Source: Steromphala cineraria (taxonomy: Eukaryota; Mollusca; Gastropoda; Trochida; Trochidae). Taken from it: DNA of 64,000 nt. Location of the stretch: positions 64,612,575 through 64,676,574 of the forward strand of contig OU744725.1 of assembly GCA_916613615.1 (NCBI GenBank), written 5' to 3'. The position numbers and the translations under genes are program-made. Positions 12,401 through 24,400 of the stretch are shown one piece after another. How positions within the stretch are numbered: the stretch's first letter is position 1; each line of letters starts with the position of its first letter. A model generated the notes under the pieces. That model did not search any database. It was given only the letters and a program-made list of their open reading frames with translations, and had not been told where the DNA came from.

Positions 12401-13517
12401 CCCAATATTTGATGAAATCGCTTAATCAAGGGGCATAACTCTTACCCACTAAAATTTTCAAAGTTGCAAAAATAGGGTTGTGACCCATCTAATTGCTCCT
12501 GGGACCATCACGAAGAACTTTTATCCATTTCCGAAGACCAAAAAAGTGCCGGTTTTCGCTAATTTGGGCGTAATCGCACTTATTCAAGCCTCGTAACCCT
12601 CAACGCGCAAGAATTCCAAGTCATCAAAGTCACCAAAAGTAGGGTTGTGATATATCAAAATGTAGCTGAGATCATTTCGAACGACATAAGTTGGTCCAAA
12701 AATTCCAAAAAAGCGACGGTTTTCCCAATATTTGATGAAATCGCTTAATCAAGGGGCATAACTCTTACCCACTAAAATTTTCAAAGTTGCAAAAATAGGG
12801 TTGTGACCCATCTAATTGCTCCTGGGACCATCACGAAGAACTTTTATCCATTTTCGAAGACCAAAAAAGTGCCGGTTTTCGCTAATTTGGGCGTAATCGC
12901 ACTTATTCAAGCCTCGTAACCCTCAACGCGCAAGAATTCCAAGTCATCAAAGTCACCAAAAGTAGGGTTGTGATATATCAAAATGTAGCTGAGATCATTT
13001 CGAACGACATAAGTTGGTCCAAAAATTTCAAAAAAGCAACGGTTTTCCCAATATTTGATGAAATCGCTTAATCAAGGGGCATAACTCTTACCCACTAAAA
13101 TTTTCAAAGTTGCAAAAATAGGGTTGTGACCCATCTAATTGCTCCTGGGACCATCACGAAGAACTTTTATCCATTTCCGAAGACCAAAAAAGTGCCGGTT
13201 TTCGCTAATTTGGGCGTAATCGCACTTATTCAAGCCTCGTAACCCTCAACGCGCAAGAATTCCAAGTCATCAAAGTCACCAAAAGTAGGGTTGTGATATA
13301 TCAAAATGTAGCTGAGATCATTTCGAACGACATAAGTTGGTCCAAAAATTCCAAAAAAGCGACGGTTTTCCCAATATTTGATGAAATCGCTTAATCAAGG
13401 GGCATAACTCTTACCCACTAAAATTTTCAAAGTTGCAAAAATAGGGTTGTGACCCATCTAATTGCTCCTGGGACCATCACGAAGAACTTTTATCCATTTC
13501 CGAAGACCAAAAAAGTG
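3449..13517. repeat. Consensus-like stretch with scattered private variants
   Basis: About 31 units close to consensus with no long higher-order period that I could trace. Isolated changes include CATGAAG for CACGAAG (about 4759 and 7989), GTGTCGG with CGATAAT (6089 and 6099), GATGAG for GCTGAG (about 8144), AATATGGG (about 9657), an extra T near 10461, GAAAATGC near 11128 and a one-base loss near 11380. One single-unit duplication is visible: GACTCATC at 11839 and 12162 together with GCAACGG at 12069 and 12392, both pairs exactly 323 bp apart. The region near 3.9-6.0 kb is particularly uniform. Confidence 0.8.
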
Positions 13518-15133
13518 TCGGTTTTCGATAATTTGGGCGTAATCGCACTTATTCAAGCCTCGTAACCCTCAACGCGCAAGAATTCCAAGTCATCAAAGTC
13601 ACCAAAAGTAGGGTTGTGATATATCAAAATGTAGCTGAGATCATTTCGAACGACATAAGTTGGTCCAAAAATTCCAAAAAAGCGACGGTTTTCCCAATAT
13701 TTGATGAAATCGCTTAATCAAGGGGCATAACTCTTACCCACTAAAATTTTCAAAGTTGCAAAAATAGGGTTGTGACCCATCTAATTGCTCCTGGGACCAT
13801 CACGAAGAACTTTTATCCATTTCCGAAGACCAAAAAAGTGTCGGTTTTCGATAATTTGGGCGTAATCGCACTTATTCAAGCCTCGTAACCCTCAACGCGC
13901 AAGAATTCCAAGTCATCAAAGTCACCAAAAGTAGGGTTGTGATATATCAAAATGTAGCTGAGATCATTTCGAACGACATAAGTTGGTCCAAAAATTCCAA
14001 AAAAGCGACGGTTTTCCCAATATTTGATGAAATCGCTTAATCAAGGGGCATAACTCTTACCCACTAAAATTTTCAAAGTTGCAAAAATAGGGTTGTGACC
14101 CATCTAATTGCTCCTGGGACCATCACGAAGAACTTTTATCCATTTCCGAAGACCAAAAAAGTGCCGGTTTTCGCTAATTTGGGCGTAATCGCACTTATTC
14201 AAGCCTCGTAACCCTCAACGCGCAAGAATTCCAAGTCATCAAAGTCACCAAAAGTAGGGTTGTGATATATCAAAATGTAGCTGAGATCATTTCGAACGAC
14301 ATAAGTTGGTCCAAAAATTCCAAAAAGGCGACGGTTTTCCCAATATTTGATAAAATCGCTTAATCAAGGGGCATAACTCTTACCCACTAAAATTTTCAAA
14401 GTTGCAAAAATAGGGTTGTGACCCATCTAATTGCTCCTGGGACCATCACGAAGAACTTTTATCCATTTCCGAAGACCAAAAAAGTGCCGGTTTTCGCTAA
14501 TTTGGGCGTAATCGCACTTATTCAAGCCTCGTAACCCTCAACGCGCAAGAATTCCAAGTCATCAAAGTCACCAAAAGTAGGGTTGTGATATATCAAAATG
14601 TAGCTGAGATCATTTCGAACGACATAAGTTGGTCCAAAAATTCCAAAAAAGCGACGGTTTTCCCAATATTTGATGAAATCGCTTAATCAAGGGGCATAAC
14701 TCTTACCCACTAAAATTTTCAAAGTTGCAAAAAAAGGGTTGTGACCCATCTAATTGCTCCTGGGACCATCACGAAGAACTTTTATCCATTTCCGAAGACC
14801 AAAAAAGTGTCGGTTTTCGATAATTTGGGCGTAATCGCACTTATTCAAGCCTCGTAACCCTCAACGCGCAAGAATTCCAAGTCATCAAAGTCACCAAAAG
14901 TAGGGTTGTGATATATCAAAATGTAGCTGAGATCATTTCGAACGACATAAGTTGGTCCAAAAATTCCAAAAAAGCGACGGTTTTCCCAATATTTGATGAA
15001 ATCGCTTAATCAAGGGGCATAACTCTTACCCACTAAAATTTTCAAAGTTGCAAAAATAGGGTTGTGACCCATCTAATTGCTCCTGGGACCATCACGAAGA
15101 ACTTTTATCCATTTCCGAAGACCAAAAAAGTGT
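13518..15133. repeat. 4-unit higher-order repeat, two copies
   Basis: The paired variant GTGTCGG plus CGATAAT occurs at 13518, 13841, 14810 and 15133. The two-unit cluster (13518, 13841) recurs 1292 bp later (14810, 15133), exactly four units. The same variant pair occurs alone at 6089, so the allele predates this duplication. A GGCGACGG and GATAAAATC pair around 14327-14352 and AAAAAAAGGG near 14732 lie between and are private. Confidence 0.78.
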
Positions 15134-17042
15134 CGGTTTTCGATAATTTGGGCGTAATCGCACTTATTCAAGCCTCGTAACCCTCAACGCGCAAGAATTC
15201 CAAGTCATCAAAGTCACCAAAAGTAGGGTTGTGATATATCAAAATGTAGCTGAGATCATTTCGAACGACATAAGTTGGTCCAAAAATTCCAAAAAAGCGA
15301 CGGTTTTCCCAATATTTGATGAAATCGCTTAATCAAGGGGCATAACTCTTACCCACTAAAATTTTCAAAGTTGCAAAAATAGGGTTGTGACCCATCTAAT
15401 TGCTCCTGGGACCATCACGAAGAACTTTTATCCATTTCCGAAGACCAAAAAAGTGCCGGTTTTCGCTAATTTGGGCGTAATCGCACTTATTCAAGCCTCG
15501 TAACCCTCAACGCGCAAGAATTCCAAGTCATCAAAGTCACCAAAAGTAGGGTTGTGATACATCAAAATGTAGCTGAGATCATTTCGAACGACATAAGTTG
15601 GTCCAAAAATTCCAAAAAAGCGACGGTTTTCCCAATATTTGATGAAATCGCTTAATCAAGGGGCATAACTCTTACCCACTAAAATTTTCAAAGTTGCAAA
15701 AATAGGGTTGTGACCCATCTAATTGCTCCTGGGACCATCACGAAGAACTTTTATCCATTTCCGAAGACCAAAAAAGTGCCGGTTTTCGCTAATTTGGGCG
15801 TAATCGCACTTATTCAAGCCTCGTAACCCTCAACGCGCAAGAATTCCAAGTCATCAAAGTCACCAAAAGTAGGGTTGTGATATATCAAAATGTAGCTGAG
15901 ATCATTTCGAACGACATAAGTTGGTCCAAAAATTCCAAAAAAGCAACGGTTTTCCCAATATTTGATGAAATCGCTTAATCAAGGGGCATAACTCTTACCC
16001 ACTAAAATTTTCAAAGTTGCAAAAATAGGGTTGTGACCCATCTAATTGCTCCTGGGACCATCACGAAGAACTTTTATCCATTTCCGAAGACCAAAAAAGT
16101 GCCGGTTTTCGCTAATTTGGGCGTAATCGCACTTATTCAAGCCTCGTAACCCTCAACGCGCAAGAATTCCAAGTCATCAAAGTCACCAAAAGTAGGGTTG
16201 TGATATATCAAAATGTAGCTGAGATCATTTCGAACGACATAAGTTGGTCCAAAAATTCCAAAAAAGCGACGGTTTTCCCAATATTTGATGAAATCGCTTA
16301 ATCAAGGGGCATAACTCTTACCCACTAAAATTTTCAAAGTTGCAAAAATAGGGTTGTGACCCATCTAATTGCTCCTGGGACCATCACGAAGAACTTTTAT
16401 CCATTTCCGAAGACCAAAAAAGTGCCGGTTTTCGCTAATTTGGGAGTAATCGCACTTATTCAAGCCTCGTAACCCTCAACGCGCAAGAATTCCAAGTCAT
16501 CAAAGTCACCAAAAGTAGGGTTGTGATATATCAAAATGTAGCTGAGATCATTTCGAACGACATAAGTTGGTCCAAAAATTCCAAAAAAGCGACGGTTTTC
16601 CCAATATTTGATGACATCGCTTAATCAAGGGGCATAACTCTTACCCACTAAAATTTTCAAAGTTGCAAAAATAGGGTTGTGACCCATCTAATTGCTCCTG
16701 GGACCATCACGAAGAACTTTTATCCATTTCCGAAGACCAAAAAAGTGCCGGTTTTCGCTAATTTGGGCGTAATCGCACTTATTCAAGCCTCGTAACCCTC
16801 AACGCGCAAGAATTCCAAGTCATCAAAGTCACCAAAAGTAGGGTTGTGATATATCAAAATGTAGCTGAGATCATTTCGAACGACATAAGTTGGTCCAAAA
16901 ATTCCAAAAAACGACGGTTTTCCCAATATTTGATGAAATCGCTTAATCAAGGGGCATAACTCTTACCCACTAAAATTTTCAAAGTTGCAAAAATAGGGTT
17001 GTGACCCATCTAATTGCTCCTGGGACCATCACGAAGAACTTT

Positions 17043-17051
17043 AAAATTTTT
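17043..17051. repeat. 9-bp insertion in a unit (1 of 6)
   Basis: Consensus GAACTTTTATCC becomes GAACTTTAAAATTTTTTATCC, a gain of 9 bp of A4T5 type within unit positions 83-87. It creates a DraI site (TTTAAA) that the consensus lacks. The insert resembles the AAAATTTT palindrome elsewhere in the unit, so a slipped or templated copy is possible. It lies about 599 bp after a GGGAGT variant, a spacing shared with four other copies. Confidence 0.9.
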
Positions 17052-18989
17052 TATCCATTTCCGAAGACCAAAAAAGTGCCGGTTTTCGCTAATTTGGGCG
17101 TAATCGCACTTATTCAAGCCTCGTAACCCTCAACGCGCAAGAATTCCAAGTCATCAAAGTCACCAAAAGTAGGGTTGTGATATATCAAAATGTAGCTGAG
17201 ATCATTTCGAACGACATAAGTTGGTCCAAAAATTCCAAAAAAGCGACGGTTTTCCCAATATTTGATGAAATCGCTTAATCAAGGGGCATAACTCTTACCC
17301 ACTAAAATTTTCAAAGTTGCAAAAATAGGGTTGTGACCCATCTAATTGCTCCTGGGACCATCACGAAGAACTTTTATCCATTTCCGAAGACCAAAAAAGT
17401 GCCGGTTTTCGCTAATTTGGGCGTAATCGCACTTATTCAAGCCTCGTAACCCTCAACGCGCAAGAATTCCAAGTCATCAAAGTCACCAAAAGTAGGGTTG
17501 TGATATATCAAAATGTAGCTGAGATCATTTCGAACGACATAAGTTGGTCCAAAAATTCCAAAAAAGCGACGGTTTTCCCAATATTTGATGAAATCGCTTA
17601 ATCAAGGGGCATAACTCTTACCCACTAAAATTTTCAAAGTTGCAAAAATAGGGTTGTGACCCATCTAATTGCTCCTGGGACCATCACGAAGAACTTTTAT
17701 CCATTTCCGAAGACCAAAAAAGTGCCGGTTTTCGCTAATTTGGGCGTAATCGCACTTATTCAAGCCTCGTAACCCTCAACGCTCAAGAATTCCAAGTCAT
17801 CAAAGTCACCAAAAGTAGGGTTGTGATATATCAAAATGTAGCTGAGATCATTTCGAACGACATAAGTTGGTCCAAAAATTCCAAAAAAGCAACGGTTTTC
17901 CCAATATTTGATGAAATCGCTTAATCAAGGGGCATAACTCTTACCCACTAAAATTTTCAAAGTTGCAAAAATAGGGTTGTGACCCATCTAATTGCTCCTG
18001 GGACCATCACGAAGAACTTTTATCCATTTCCGAAGACCAAAAAAGTGCCGGTTTTCGCTAATTTGGGCGTAATCGCACTTATTCAAGCCTCGTAACCCTC
18101 AACGCGCAAGAATTCCAAGTCATCAAAGTCACCAAAAGTAGGGTTGTGATATATCAAAATGTAGCTGAGATCATTTCGAACGACATAAGTTGGTCCAAAA
18201 ATTCCAAAAAAGCGACGGTTTTCCCAATATTTGATGAAATCGCTTAATCAAGGGGCATAACTCTTACCCACTAAAATTTTCAAAGTTGCAAAAATAGGGT
18301 TGTGACCCATCTAATTGCTCCTGGGACCATCACGAAGAACTTTTATCCATTTCCGAAGACTAAAAAAGTGCCGGTTTTCGCTAATTTGGGAGTAATCGCA
18401 CTTATTCAAGCCTCGTAACCCTCAACGCGCAAGAATTCCAAGTCATCAAAGTCACCAAAAGTAGGATTGTGATATATCAAAATGTAGCTGAGATCATTTC
18501 GAACGACATAAGTTGGTCCAAAAATTCCAAAAAAGCGACGGTTTTCCCAATATTTGATGACATCGCTTAATCAAGGGGCATAACTCTTATCCACTAAAAT
18601 TTTCAAAGTTGCAAAAATAGGGTTGTGACCCATCTAATTGCTCCTGGGACCATCACGAAGAACTTTTATCCATTTCCGAAGACCAAAAAAGTGCCGGTTT
18701 TCGCTAATTTGGGCGTAATCGCACTTATTCAAGCCTCGTAACCCTCAACGCGCAAGAATTCCAAGTCATCAAAGTCACCAAAAGTAGGGTTGTGATATAT
18801 CAAAATGTAGCTGAGATCATTTCGAACGACATAAGTTGGTCCAAAAATTCCAAAAAAGCGACGGTTTTCCCAATATTTGATGAAATCGCTTAATCAAGGG
18901 GCATAACTCTTACCCACTAAAATTTTCAAAGTTGCAAAAATAGGGTTGTGACCCATCTAATTGCTCCTGGGACCATCACGAAGAACTTT

Positions 18990-18998
18990 AAAATTTTT
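18990..18998. repeat. 9-bp insertion in a unit (2 of 6)
   Basis: Same A4T5 insertion and DraI site as at 17043, placed 1947 bp later by the 6-unit duplication. It lies 599 bp after the GGGAGT at 18391. Confidence 0.9.
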
Positions 18999-19658
18999 TA
19001 TCCATTTCCGAAGACCAAAAAAGTGCCGGTTTTCGCTAATTTGGGCGTAATCGCACTTATTCAAGCCTCGTAACCCTCAACGCGCAAGAATTCCAAGTCA
19101 TCAAAGTCACCAAAAGTAGGGTTGTGATATATCAAAATGTAGCTGAGATCATTTCGAACGACATAAGTTGGTCCAAAAATTCCAAAAAAGCGACGGTTTT
19201 CCCAATATTTGATGAAATCGCTTAATCAAGGGGCATAACTCTTACCCACTAAAATTTTCAAAGTTGCAAAAATAGGGTTGTGACCCATCTAATTGCTCCT
19301 GGGACCATCACGAAGAACTTTTATCCATTTCCGAAGACCAAAAAAGTGCCGGTTTTCGCTAATTTGGGCGTAATCGCACTTATTCAAGCCTCGTAACCCT
19401 CAACGCGCAAGAATTCCAAGTCATCAAAGTCACCAAAAGTAGGGTTGTGATATATCAAAATGTAGCTGAGATCATTTCGAACGACATAAGTTGGTCCAAA
19501 AATTCCAAAAAAGCGACGGTTTTCCCAATATTTGATGAAATCGCTTAATCAAGGGGCATAACTCTTACCCACTAAAATTTTCAAAGTTGCAAAAATAGGG
19601 TTGTGACCCATCTAATTGCTCCTGGGACCATCACGAAGAACTTTTATCCATTTCCGAA

Positions 19659-21469
19659 AACCAAAAAAGTGCCGGTTTTCGCTAATTTGGGCGTAATCGC
19701 ACTTATTCAAGCCTCGTAACCCTCAACGCGCAAGAATTCCAAGTCATCAAAGTCACCAAAAGTAGGGTTGTGATATATCAAAATGTAGCTGAGATCATTT
19801 CGAACGACATAAGTTGGTCCAAAAATTCCAAAAAAGCGACGGTTTTCCCAATATTTGATGAAATCGCTTAATCAAGGGGCATAACTCTTACCCACTAAAA
19901 TTTTCAAAGTTGCAAAAATAGGGTTGTGACCCATCTAATTGCTCCTGGGACCATCACGAAGAACTTTTATCCATTTCCGAAGACCAAAAAAGTGCCGGTT
20001 TTCGCTAATTTGGGCGTAATCGCACTTATTCAAGCCTCGTAACCCTCAACGCGCAAGAATTCCAAGTCATCAAAGTCACCAAAAGTAGGGTTGTGATATA
20101 TCAAAATGTAGCTGAGATCATTTCGAACGACATAAGTTGGTCCAAAAATTCCAAAAAAGCGACGGTTTTCCCAATATTTGATAAAATCGCTTAATCAAGG
20201 GGCATAACTCTTACCCACTAAAATTTTCAAAGTTGCAAAAATAGGGTTGTGACCCATCTAATTGCTCCTGGGACCATCACGAAGAACTTTTATCCATTTC
20301 CGAAGACCAAAAAAGTGCCGGTTTTCGCTAATTTGGGCGTAATCGCACTTATTCAAGCCTCGTAACCCTCAACGCGCAAGAATTCCAAGTCATCAAAGTC
20401 ACCAAAAGTAGGGTTGTGATATATCAAAATGTAGCTGAGATCATTTCGAACGACATAAGTTGGTCCAAAAATTCCAAAAAAGCGACGGTTTTCCCAATAG
20501 TTGATGAAATCGCTTAATCAAGGGGCATAACTCTTACCCACTAAAATTTTCAAAGTTGCAAAAATAGGGTTGTGACCCATCTAATTGCTCCTGGGACCAT
20601 CACGAAGAACTTTTATCCATTTCCGAAAACCAAAAAAGTGCCGGTTTTCGCTAATTTGGGCGTAATCGCACTTATTCAAGCCTCGTAACCCTCAACGCGC
20701 AAGAATTCCAAGTCATCAAAGTCACCAAAAGTAGGGTTGTGATATATCAAAATGTAGCTGAGATCATTTCGAACGACATAAGTTGGTCCAAAAATTCCAA
20801 AAAAGCGACGGTTTTCTCAATATTTGATGAAATCGCTTAATCAAGGGGCATAACTCTTACCCACTAAAATTTTCAAAGTTGCAAAAATAGGGTTGTGACC
20901 CATCTAATTGCTCCTGGGACCATCACGAAGAACTTTTATCCATTTCCGAAGACCAAAAAAGTGCCGGTTTTCGCTAATTTGGGCGTAATCGCACTTATTC
21001 AAGCCTCGTAACCCTCAACGCGCAAGAATTCCAAGTCATCAAAGTCACCAAAAGTAGGGTTGTGATATATCAAAATGTAGCTGAGATCATTTCGAACGAC
21101 ATAAGTTGGTCCAAAAATTCCAAAAAAGCGACGGTTTTCCCAATATTTGATAAAATCGCTTAATCAAGGGGCATAACTCTTACCCACTAAAATTTTCAAA
21201 GTTGCAAAAATAGGGTTGTGACCCATCTAATTGCTCCTGGGACCATCACGAAGAACTTTTATCCATTTCCGAAGACCAAAAAAGTGCCGGTTTTCGCTAA
21301 TTTGGGCGTAATCGCACTTATTCAAGCCTCGTAACCCTCAACGCGCAAGAATTCCAAGTCATCAAAGTCACCAAAAGTAGGGTTGTGATATATCAAAATG
21401 TAGCTGAGATCATTTCGAACGACATAAGTTGGTCCAAAAATTCCAAAAAAGCGACGGTTTTCCCAATAG
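19659..21469. repeat. 3-unit higher-order repeat, two copies
   Basis: Three markers recur at exactly 969 bp (three units): GAAAACC for GAAGACC (19659 and 20628), GATAAAATC for GATGAAATC (20183 and 21152) and AATAGTTG for AATATTTG (20500 and 21469). The set stops after 21469; the next expected GAAAACC at about 21597 is consensus. The same three markers reappear with the same internal spacing at 37460, 37984 and 38301. Confidence 0.88.
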
Positions 21470-24400
21470 TTGATGAAATCGCTTAATCAAGGGGCATAAC
21501 TCTTACCCACTAAAATTTTCAAAGTTGCAAAAATAGGGTTGTGACCCATCTAATTGCTCCTGGGACCATCACGAAGAACTTTTATCCATTTCCGAAGACC
21601 AAAAAAGTGCCGGTTTTCGCTAATTTGGGCGTAATCGCACTTATTCAAGCCTCGTAACCCTCAACGCGCAAGAATTCCAAGTCATCAAAGTCACCAAAAG
21701 TAGGGTTGTGATATATCAAAATGTAGCTGAGATCATTTCGAACGACATAAGTTGGTCCAAAAATTCCAAAAAAGCGACGGTTTTCCCAATATTTGATGAA
21801 ATCGCTTAATCAAGGGGCATAACTCTTACCCACTAAAATTTTCAAAGTTGCAAAAATAGGGTTGTGACCCATCTAATTGCTCCTGGGACCATCACGAAGA
21901 ACTTTTATCCATTTTCGAAGACCAAAAAAGTGCCGGTTTTCGCTAATTTTGGCGTAATCGCACTTATTCAAGCCTCGTAACCCTCAACGCGCAAGAATTC
22001 CAAGTCATCAAAGTCACCAAAAGTAGGGTTGTGATATATCAAAATGTAGCTGAGATCATTTCGAACGACATAAGTTGGTCCAAAAATTTCAAAAAAGCAA
22101 CGGTTTTCCCAATATTTGATGAAATCGCTTAATCAAGGGGCATAACTCTTACCCACTAAAATTTTCAAAGTTGCAAAAATAGGGTTGTGACCCATCTAAT
22201 TGCTCCTGGGACCATCACGAAGAACTTTTATCCATTTCCGAAGACCAAAAAAGTGCCGGTTTTCGCTAATTTGGGCGTAATCGCACTTATTCAAGCCTCG
22301 TAACCCTCAACGCGCAAGAATTCCAAGTCATCAAAGTCACCAAAAGTAGGGTTGTGATATATCAAAATGTAGCTGAGATCATTTCGAACGACATAAGTTG
22401 GTCCAAAAATTCCAAAAAAGCGACGGTTTTCCCAATATTTGATGAAATCGCTTAATCAAGGGGCATAACTCTTACCCACTAAAATTTTCAAAGTTGCAAA
22501 AATAGGGTTGTGACCCATCTAATTGCTCCTGGGACCATCACGAAGAACTTTTATCCATTTCCGAAGACCAAAAAAGTGCCGGTTTTCGCTAATTTGGGCG
22601 TAATCGCACTTATTCAAGCCTCGTAACCCTCAACGTGCAAGAATTCCAAGTCATCAAAGTCACCAAAAGTAGGGTTGTGATATATCAAAATGTAGCTGAG
22701 ATCATTTCGAACGACATAAGTTGGTCCAAAAATTCCAAAAAAGCGACGGTTTTCCCAATATTTGATGAAATCGCTTAATCAAGGGGCATAACTCTTACCC
22801 ACTAAAATTTTCAAAGTTGCAAAAATAGGGTTGTGACCCATCTAATTGCTCCTGGGACCATCACGAAGAACTTTTATCCATTTCCGAAGACCAAAAAAGT
22901 GCCGGTTTTCGCTAATTTGGGCGTAATCGCACTTATTCAAGCCTCGTAACCCTCAACGCGCAAGAATTCCAAGTCATCAAAGTCACCAAAAGTAGGGTTG
23001 TGATATATCAAAATGTAGCTGAGATCATTTCGAACGACATAAGTTGGTCCAAAAATTTCAAAAAAGCAACGGTTTTCCCAATATTTGATGAAATCGCTTA
23101 ATCAAGGGGCATAACTCTTACCCACTAAAATTTTCAAAGTTGCAAAAATAGGGTTGTGACCCATCTAATTGCTCCTGGGACCATCACGAAGAACTTTTAT
23201 CCATTTCCGAAGACCAAAAAAGTGCCGGTTTTCGCTAATTTGGGCGTAATCGCACTTATTCAAGCCTCGTAACCCTCAACGCGCAAGAATTCCAAGTCAT
23301 CAAAGTCACCAAAAGTAGGGTTGTGATATATCAAAATGTAGCTGAGATCATTTCGAACGACATAAGTTGGTCCAAAAATTCCAAAAAAGCGACGGTTTTC
23401 CCAATATTTGATGAAATCGCTTAATCAAGGGGCATAACTCTTACCCACTAAAATTTTCAAAGTTGCAAAAATAGGGTTGTGACCCATCTAATTGCTCCTG
23501 GGACCATCACGAAGAACTTTTATCCATTTCCGAAGACCAAAAAAGTGTCGGTTTTCGCTAATTTGGGCGTAATCGCACTTATTCAAGCCTCGTAACCCTC
23601 AACGCGCAAGAATTCCAAGTCATCAAAGTCACCAAAAGTAGGGTTGTGATATATCAAAATGTAGCTGAGATCATTTCGAACGACATAAGTTGGTCCAAAA
23701 ATTCCAAAAAAGCAACGGTTTTCCCAATATTTGATGAAATCGCTTAATCAAGGGGCATAACTCTTACCCACTAAAATTTTCAAAGTTGCAAAAATAGGGT
23801 TGTGACCCATCTAATTGCTCCTGGGACCATCACGAAGAACTTTTATCCATTTCCGAAGACCAAAAAAGTGCCGGTTTTCGCTAATTTGGGCGTAATCGCA
23901 CTTATTCAAGCCTCGTAACCCTCAACGCGCAAGAATTCCAAGTCATCAAAGTCACCAAAAGTAGGGTTGTGATATATCAAAATGTAGCTGAGATCATTTC
24001 GAACGACATAAGTTGGTCCAAAAATTCCAAAAAAGCGACGGTTTTCCCAATATTTGATGAAATCGCTTAATCAAGGGGCATAACTCTTACCCAATAAAAT
24101 TTTCAAAGTTGCAAAAATAGGGTTGTGACCCATCTAATTGCTCCTGGGACCATCACGAAGAACTTTTATCCATTTCCGAAGACCAAAAAAGTGCCGGTTT
24201 TCGCTAATTTGGGCGTAATCGCACTTATTCAAGCCTCGTAACCCTCAACGCGCAAGAATTCCAAGTCATCAAAGTCACCAAAAGTAGGGTTGTGATATAT
24301 CAAAATGTAGCTGAGATCATTTCGAACGACATAAGTTGGTCCAAAAATTCCAAAAAAGCGACGGTTTTCCCAATATTTGATGAAATCGCTTAATCAAGGG

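Larger units (their letters stand above)
16445..18998. repeat. 6-unit higher-order repeat, two copies
   Basis: Three markers recur in order: GGGAGT for GGGCGT (16445 and 18391), GACATC for GAAATC (16615 and 18561) and a 9-bp insertion (17043-17051 and 18990-18998). Offsets are 1946, 1946 and 1947 bp, which equals 6 x 323 + 9 and allows for a one-base loss near 16911 in the first copy. The second copy has further private changes (ACTAAA near 18361, GGATTG near 18464, TATCCAC near 18590), so the copies have diverged since duplication. Confidence 0.88.
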